Source: Hordeum vulgare subsp. vulgare
Taxonomy: Eukaryota; Streptophyta; Magnoliopsida; Poales; Poaceae
Direction: 5' to 3'
NCBI RefSeq assembly: GCF_904849725.1
Contig: NC_058520.1
Span: forward strand, 324,767,186 to 324,831,185
DNA: 64,000 nucleotides
The notes under the pieces were generated by a model that had not been told where the DNA came from, did not search any database, and saw only the letters and a list, made by a program, of their open reading frames with translations. Each line of letters begins with the position of its first letter. The stretch's first letter is position 1. Position numbers and translations under genes: made by a program. Of this stretch, positions 56,810-64,000 are shown one piece after another.

Positions 56810-58225
56810 TGTAAGTGCATCTAGTGCCCCTTAGTGATTTTGGTGGTTTGAAGACTTATAGGTTAAGTATCTAATGTGTGTATGAGTGTACACATGATCT
56901 ATAAGTCATTGAGGAGTTTGAGATATTTGAAGAATATCGACCCCTAAAATTATATGTCTTCAGTTGAAGAAATTGGTCTGAAGCTGAAGAAATGAATCGC
57001 GAAGAATCTGCGATGAAATTGATATTCCTGATGAAGATATTGATATTGAGAAGATCGGTGGTTCCTGAAGAAAATCATTCTGAAGAAATTGAAGCATGAA
57101 GAGTTACGTTTTCTGTTTTACTTTCTTCGCATTTGATGAATAGGAACACCGTACTGTTAAAGGGGGTCAAAGTAACACTATGGAATGGATTTCCTCATGA
57201 TTCTCAACCCAAGCCAAAACCTACCAAAAGCCTCAAGTGAGGAAAATGAGTGACATGAGGACTCTCACAGTTGAGGGTCCCGGCCGTTTCGATAAGCCAC
57301 GCCAAGTCACTGATCTTATCCACTCCAACAGTCATATTGTTTAAGGGCATTAATGTCAAATCATGTCGGGATGCTCCCAGGCTATAAATAGCCGCCCCCA
57401 CAACCACTAGCTGGTTGGCTGCTCCGTTAGAAACCGACACTTGTCATAAGAGCAACCCAAATTCCTCAGAGCTTTCGAGAGTAAATCATCAGTGAGGAGA
57501 TACACCACCCACCGAAACCACAAACCAAAACTAGTGATTGAGCATCACTGAAGAAGTTGTTCCTGTGTGGGACTGAAGCCTTTTACCTTTGAGGACTGTG
57601 CATCCTCCAGACGGTTAGGCGTCATGGTCTAGAGCAATCCAGCAGTCAATTGTGGATCGCCGGGTGACCGAGTTTGTGAGGGTTTGGAAGTCTGCCCTGA
57701 AGACTTACCACGAGTGTTGGGCGAGGACTGTGTGTCCTTAGCTCAAGGAGAATACGGTAGGGACTGTGTGTCCCGGGACTGGGTGTTCTTTGGTTTCAAT
57801 ACCAAGCCGCTCCAAACCAGATGTACAACTGTCACGGTAGTTGGAACTGGGTCATCAACAACAGTCTTCACCAAGAATCGGGTTCTAATTCCTCAACTCT
57901 TTACTTTCTCTGTATTATGTGTTGATGAATTTCACTGTGACTGTTTGAAGAATTTGCTGAAGACTTTCTCTGAATTTCCTCAACCCCAAATTCTTCACTT
58001 GAGTTAATCATCATCTGTATTGTGCGTGCCTGCTTACTGTGCAATCTGTTTTCATAATCTTCACTCTGCAATACTGCTGTTGTGAACGATTGCACGATTG
58101 ATCCTTAGCTGTTTCCGCTGTAAGTTAGTCATCAGTGAGGAATTTCCTCAAAAGGAATTTCCTCAGTGATGAAATTCTAAAAATCTCCTATTCACCCCCC
58201 CTCTAGTCGATATAACACACTTTCA
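56810..58225 (+). repeat. Element B 3' LTR
   Basis: 1,416 bp, nearly identical to the 5' LTR. TATAAATA at 57,383-57,390. Ends CACACTTTCA before ACAAC. Confidence 0.95.
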
Positions 58226-58230
58226 ACAAC
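58226..58230 (+). repeat. Target-site duplication of B, right copy (ACAAC)
   Basis: Matches 43,830-43,834. Confidence 0.9.
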
Positions 58231-59104
58231 GTCGATCCTTAAGTGTGCAGACCCTGCGGGTTTGAGAACTATGCAGACATGACCCGAGAGACTCCTCGGT
58301 CAATATCCAATAGCGGGACCTGGATGCCCATATTGGATCCTACATATTCTACGAAGATCTTATCGTTTGAACCTCAGTGCCAAGGATTCATATAATCCCG
58401 TATGTCATTCCCTTTGTCCTTCGGTATGTTACTTGCCCGAGATTTGATCGTCAGTATCTGTATACCTATTTCAATCTCGTTTACCGGCAAGTCTCTTTAC
58501 TCGTTCCATAATACAAGATCCCGCAACTTACACTAAGTCACATTGCTTGCAAGGCTTGTGTGTGATGTTGTATTACCGAGTGGGCCCCGAGATACCTCTC
58601 CGTCACACGGAGTGACAAATCCCAGTCTCGATCCATACTAACTTAACGAACACCTTCGGAGATACCTGTAGAGCATCTTTATAGTCACCCAGTCACGTTG
58701 CGACGTTTGATACACACAAAGCATTCCTCCGGTGTTAGTAAGTTATATGATCTCATGGTCATAGGAATAAATACTTGACACGTAGAAAAACAGTAGCAAT
58801 AAAATGACATGATCAACATGCTACGTCTATTAGTTTGGGTCTAGTCCATCACGTGATTCTCCTAATGACGTGATCCAGTTATCAAGCAAAAACACCTTGT
58901 TCATAATCAGAAGACACTGACTATCGTTGATCAACTGGCTAGCCAACTAGAGGCTTGCTAGGGACAGTGTTTTGTCTATGTATCCACACATGTATATAAG
59001 TCTTCATTCAATACAATTATAGCATGGATAATAAACGATTATGTTGATACAGGAATTATAATAATAACTTTATTTATTATTGCCTCTAGGGCATAATTCC
59101 AACA
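58231..59104 (-). mobile_element. Element I 3' LTR, part 2
   Basis: Continues part 1 and ends with CTAGGGCATAATTCCAACA at 59,104, the reverse complement of the BARE1/Angela LTR start. Both parts add up to about 1.82 kb, the usual size of this LTR. Noncoding U3 sequence. Confidence 0.92.
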
Positions 59105-59120
59105 GTCTCCCACTTGCACT
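59105..59120 (-). promoter_or_regulatory. Element I polypurine tract
   Basis: The minus strand reads GCAAGTGGGAGACT directly before the LTR, as in BARE1. Confidence 0.85.
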
Positions 59121-59156
59121 AGAGTCAATAATCTAGCCCTCCCATCATCATGCGAA

Positions 59157-62100
59157 TTACATTGTAATAAATCTAACACCCATACAGTTCTGGTGTTGAT
59201 CATGTTTTGCCCGTGGAAGAGGTTTAGTCAGCGGGTCTGCTACATTCAGATCCGTGTGCACTTTGCATATATTTACGTCCTCCCCTTCGACGTAGTCGCG
59301 GATGAGGTTGAAGCGTCGTTTTATGTGGCTGGTCTTCTTGTGAAACCGTGGTTCCTTTGCTAGCGCAATGGCACCCGTGTCGTCACAGAATAAGGTTATT
59401 GGATTCAGTGCGCTTGGCACCACTCCAAGATCCGTCATGAACTGCTTCATCCATACACCCTCCTTACCCGCCTCCGAGGCAGCCATGTACTCCGCTTCAC
59501 ATGTAGAATCTGCTACGACACTCTGCTTGGAACTGCACCATCTTACCGCACCCCCATTAAGAATAAATACGTATCCGGTTTGCGACTTAGAGTCGTCCGG
59601 ATCAGTGTCAAAGCTTGCATCGACGTAGCCTTTTACGACGAGCTCTTCGTCACCTCCATACATGAGAAACATCTCCTTAGTCCTTTTCAGGTACTTCAGG
59701 ATATTCTTTACCGTCGTCCAGTGATCCACTCCTGGATTACTCTGGAACCTACCTGCCATACTTATGGCCAGGCTAACGCCCGGTCTAGTGCACAACATTG
59801 CATACATAATAGAACCTATGTCTGAAGCATAGGGGACGGAGCGCATATGCTCTCTATCTTCATCAGTTGCTAGGCACTAAGTCTTACTCAATCTCGTACC
59901 TTGTAAAACTGGCAAGAACCCTTTCTTGGACTGTTCCATTTTGAACCTCTTCAAAACATTATCAAGGTATGTGCTTTGTGAAAGTCCTATCAGGCGTTTT
60001 GATCTATCCCTGTAGATCTTAATGCCTAGAATGTAAGCAGCTTCTCCTAGGTCCTTCATAGAGAAACATTTATTCAAGTAATCCTTTATGCTCTCCAAGA
60101 ACTCTACGTTGTTTCCAATCAGTAATATGTCATCCACATATAATATTAGAAACGCCACAGAGCTCCCACTCACTTTCTTGTAAATACAGGATTCTCCAAC
60201 CACTTGTATAAACCCAAATGATTTGATCACCTCATCAAAGCGTTTGTTCCAACTCCGAGATGCTTGCACCAGTCCATAAATGGATCGCTAGAGCTTGCAC
60301 ACCTTGTTAGCATTCTTAGGATCGACAAAACCTTCGGGTTGCATCATATACAACTCTTCCTTAAGGAAACCGTTAAGGAACGCCGTTTTGACATCCATCT
60401 GCCAGATTTCATAATCGAAAAATGCAGCTATTGCTAACATGATTCTGACGGACTTAAGCATCGCTACGGGTGAGAATGTCTCATTGTAGTCAACTCCTTG
60501 AACTTGTGAAAAACCCTTTGCCACAAGTCGAGCTTTATAAACGGTCACATTGCCGTCAGCGTCCGTCTTCCTCTTAAAGATCCATTTGTTCTGAATAGCC
60601 TTGCGGCCCTCAGGTAATACTTCCAAAGTCCACACTTTGTTCTCATACATGGATCCTATCTCGCACTTCATGGCTTCTAGCCATTTGTTGGAATCTGGGC
60701 CCACCATTGCTTCTTCATAATTGGCAGGTTCATTGTTGTCTAACAACATGATTGAAAATACGGGATTATCGTACCACTCTGGAGCAGCACGTGGTCTCGT
60801 CGACCTGCGTGGTTCGACAGAAACTTGAACCGGAGTTTCATGATCATCATCATTAACTTCCTCCTCAACCGGCGTCGCAACAACAGAGGTTTCCCCTTGC
60901 CCTGCGCCACCATGCAGAGGGATGAGAGGTTCGACAACCTCGTCAAGTTCTATCTTCCTCCCACTCAATTCTCTCGAGAGAAACTCCTTCTCGAGAAAAG
61001 CTCTGTTTTTAGCAACAAACACTTTGCCTTCGGATTTGAGATAGAAGGTGTACCCAACTGTCTCTTTTGGGTAACCTATGAAGATGCACTTTTCCGCTTT
61101 GGGTTCCATCTTTTCAGGCTGAAGCTTTTTTACATAAGCATCACATCCCCATACTTTAAGAAACGACAACTTTGGCCTTTTTCCATACCACAGTTCGTAT
61201 GGTGTCGTCTCAACGGATTTTGATGGTGCCCTATTTAAAGTGAATGCAGCTATTTCTAATGCATAACCCCAAAATGATAATGGCAAATTGGTAAGAGACA
61301 TCATAGATCACACCATCTCTAATAAAGTATGATTACGACGTTCGGACACACCATTACGCTGTGGTGTTCCAGGCGGTGTCAACTATGAAACAATTCCACA
61401 TTGTCTTAAGTGAGCACCAAACTCGAAACTCAGATATTCACCCCCACGATCAGACCGTAGGAACTTGATCTTCTTGTTATGATGATTTTCAACTTCACTC
61501 TGAAATTGCTTGAAATTTTCAAATGTTTCAGACTTGTGCTTCATTAAGTAGACATAACCATATCTACTCAAATCGTCAGTGAAGGTGAGAAAATAACGAT
61601 ATCCGCCGCGTGCCTCTACGCTCATCAGACCACACACATCGGTATGTATGATTTCCAACAAGTGACTTGCACGCTCCATTGTTCCAGAGAACGGAGTTTT
61701 AGTCATCTTTCCAATGAGGCATGGTTCGCACGTGTCAAGTGAATCAAAGTCAAGTGACTCCAAAAGTCCATCGACATGGAGTTTCTTCATGCGTTTTACA
61801 CCTATATGACCTAAGCGGCAGTGCCAAAAAAATATGGCGCTATCATTGTTAACTCTAACTCTTTTGGTCTCAATGTTATGTATGTGTGTATCACTATCAA
61901 GATTCAATATGAACAATCCTCTCACATTGGGTGCATGACCATAAAAGATGTTACTCATAGAAATAGAACAACCATTATTCTCTGACTAAAACGAGTAACC
62001 GTCTCGCAATAAACAAGATCCAGATATAATGTTCATGCTCAACGCAGGCACTAAATAACAATGATTTAAGTTCATAACTAATCCTGATGGTAACTGAAGT

Positions 62101-63137
62101 GAAACTGTGCCGACGGTGATTACATCCACCTTGGAACCATTTCCTACGCGCATCGTCACTTCATCTTTCGCCAGCCTTCGTCTATTCCGCAGTTCCTGTT
62201 TCGAGTTGCAAATATGAGCAACAGAACCGGTATCGAATACCCAGACACTACTACGAGAGCCGGTTAAGTACACATCAATAACATGTATATCAAATATACC
62301 TGATTTTTCTTTGGCCGCCTTCTTATCAGCTAGATACTTGGGGCAATTGCGCTTCCAGTGACCCATACCCTTGCAATAGTAACACTCTGTTTCAGGCTTA
62401 GGTCCAGCTTTGGGTTTCTTCGTCGGATTGGCAACAGGCTTGCCGCTCTTCTTTGAATTACCCTTCTTGCCTTTGTCGTTTCTCTTGAAACTAGTGGTCT
62501 TATTCACCATCAACACTTGATGCTCTTTACGGAGTTCAGACTCTGCGACTTTCCGCATCGCAAACAACTCGCCGGGAGACTTGTTCATCCCTTGCATGTT
62601 GTAGTTCAACACAAAGCCTTTATAGCTTGGCGGCGGTGATTGAAGGATTCTGTCAGTGATAGCTTCTTGCGGGAGTTCAATCCCCAACTCAGCTAGACGG
62701 TTTGAGTACCCAGACATTTTGAGCACATGTTCATTGACAGACGAGTTCTCCTCCATCTTGCAAGCATAGAATTTATCGGAGGTCTCATACCTCTCGATCC
62801 GGGCATTCTTCTGAAAGATAAACTTCAACTCCTGGAACATCTCAAATGCTCCATGATGCTCAAAGCGACGTTGAAGTCCCGGTTCTAAGCCATACAAGAC
62901 TGCACATTGAACTACTGAGTAGTCCTCCTTACGTGCTAACCAAGCGTTCTTAACATCCTGATCAGCCGTAGTGGGTGGTTCATCTCCTAGTGCAGCATTA
63001 AGGACATAATCCTTCTTCACAGCTTGTAAGATTAGCTTAAGATTACGAGCCCAGTCTACAAAGTTGCTTCCATCATCTTTCAACTTAGCTTTCTCTAGGA
63101 ACATATTAAAATTCAGGGTGACTGTCGCGTGAGCCAT
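59157..63137 (-). pseudogene. gag-pol: Element I gag-pol (BARE1/Angela type), single frame with five stops
   Basis: The start at 63,137 reads MAHATVTLNFNMFLEKAKL. Gag with CYYCKGMGHWKRNC zinc knuckle (about 62,350-62,395), protease VFDTGSVAHIC (about 62,240), integrase WHCRLGHIGVKR and CEPCLIGK, integrase core TDVCG, SDRGGEYL and NGVSERRN, reverse transcriptase NKWIFKRKTD, MDVKTAFLNG and YVDDILLIG (60,128-60,154), RNase H with DDTGAIALAKEP and HIKRRFNLIRD, ending GVRFITM at 59,157. All segments are in one frame over 1,327 codons. The only breaks seen are TAG at 61,986-61,988, TAG at 61,383-61,385, TGA at 61,308-61,310, TAG at 60,288-60,290 and TAG at 59,877-59,879. All catalytic residues I can check are intact. 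The polyprotein would give the capsid, protease, integrase, RT and RNase H of the particle. Recently active family. Confidence 0.93.
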
Positions 63138-64000
63138 GATCTACAACACAAATATATTCAAAGTGGACTTAGACTATGTTCAAGATAATTAGAGTTTAAC
63201 TTAATCAAATTACTCGCTAAACTCCCACTCAAAAGTACATCTCTCTAGTCATTTGAGTGGTTCATGATCCACTTACACTAGCTCAAGTCCGATCATCACA
63301 TGAGTTGAGTATAGTTTCAGTGGTAAGCATCCCTATGCTAATCATATCATCTATATGATTCATGATCGACCTTTCGGTCTCATGTGTTCCGAGGCCATGT
63401 CTGCACATGCTAGGCTCGTCAAGCTTAACCCGAGTGTTCCGCGTGCGCAACTGTTTTGCACCCGTTGTATGTGAACGTTGAGTCTATCACACCCGATCAT
63501 CACGTGGTGTCTCGAAACGACGAACTGTAGCAACGGTGCATAGTCGGGGAGAACACAATTTCGTCTTGAAATTTTAGTGAGAGATCACCTCATAATGCTA
63601 CCGTCGTTCTAAGCAAAATAAGGTGCATAAAAGGATTAACATCACATGCAATTCATAAGTGACATGATATGGCCATCATCATGTGCTTTCTTGATCTCCA
63701 TCACCAATGCACCGACACGATCTTCTTGTCACCGACGCCACACCATGATCTCCATCATCATGATCTCCATCAATGTGTCGCCATCGGGGTTGTCGTGCTA
63801 CTCATGCTATTACTACTAAATCTACATCCTAGAAAAATAGTAAACGCATCTGCAAGCATAAACGTTAGTTATAAAAACAACCCTATGGCTCCTGCCGGTT
63901 GCCGTACCATCGACGTGCAAGTCGATATTTTGTATTACAACATGATCATCTCATACATCCAATATATCACATCACATCGTTGGCCATATCACATCACAAG
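63138..64000 (-). other. Element I untranslated leader, cut by the window edge
   Basis: Between the Gag start and the window edge. Known BARE1/Angela elements have a long leader before gag and this stretch resembles it. No PBS or 5' LTR is reached and no other gene is seen. Confidence 0.8.

Larger units (their letters stand above)
43835..58225 (+). mobile_element. Element B: complete Maximus/SIRE-like copia element (14.4 kb)
   Basis: LTRs 43,835-45,249 and 56,810-58,225 with the duplication ACAAC on both sides. Order: LTR, PBS, gag, pol (PR-IN-RT-RH), spacer with internal promoter, leader intron, long second ORF, internal PPT, PPT, LTR. A Ty1/copia element with a large extra ORF after pol fits the SIRE/Maximus lineage, where that ORF is usually called env-like. 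The two LTRs differ at roughly two dozen positions in 1.4 kb by eye, so the insertion is fairly recent, yet each ORF has stops and at least one frameshift is present in gag and in the second ORF. It sits in the 3' LTR of I. Confidence 0.93.

Overview
This window reads as intergenic DNA from a large grass genome, most likely wheat, barley or a close Triticeae relative. The clearest marker is a BARE1/WIS/Angela-type Ty1/copia element at the right side, recognised by its LTR ends, its polypurine tract and its gag-pol. I see no host protein-coding gene, rRNA gene or convincing tRNA gene. Practically every base can be placed in one of ten LTR retrotransposon copies, called A to J here, which are nested inside one another. 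Family names are from memory and less certain than the structures.

Left part (1-20,833): F, the 3' part of a long LTR (1-2,317), lies in E, a Ty3/gypsy element with an antisense extra ORF and its 3' LTR (2,318-5,025). E lies in the decayed interior of D, a Ty3/gypsy chromovirus-like element (5,026-6,395). D's 4.96 kb 3' LTR (6,396-9,657 plus 19,135-20,833) is split by C, a complete minus-strand non-autonomous copia-type element (9,658-19,129, TSD TATGA). C has a gag and a second ORF but no pol.

Middle (20,834-38,943): A is an old, plus-strand Maximus/SIRE-like copia element. Its 5' LTR is cut exactly at the end of D's LTR, so D probably inserted into A. A's gag is split by J, a 4.54 kb minus-strand solo LTR (TSD ACCGC) of the same LTR group as F and H. 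A carries gag, pol and a long extra ORF downstream of pol.

Right part (38,944-64,000): G, a minus-strand gypsy element, is visible only as a leader, a PBS and 318 bp of LTR. H, 3.5 kb of the same LTR group as F and J, sits in G's LTR. I, the Angela-like element on the minus strand, sits in H. B, a complete 14.4 kb plus-strand relative of A with nearly identical LTRs (TSD ACAAC), sits in I's 3' LTR. I's gag-pol is one uninterrupted frame broken only by five stop codons.

The most notable biology is in A, B and C. Each has a second ORF behind what looks like its own internal promoter (a TATA box), a noncoding leader and a leader intron, separate from the LTR promoter. The second ORFs of A, B and C share a core motif of the type W-N-x-E-L-I-x-Q-F-Y. 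In the pol-less C the same imperfect palindrome (CGGTGnnACCGA) is repeated directly upstream of both the LTR TATA box and the internal TATA box. This suggests a retrotransposon accessory gene under its own, possibly co-regulated, promoter.
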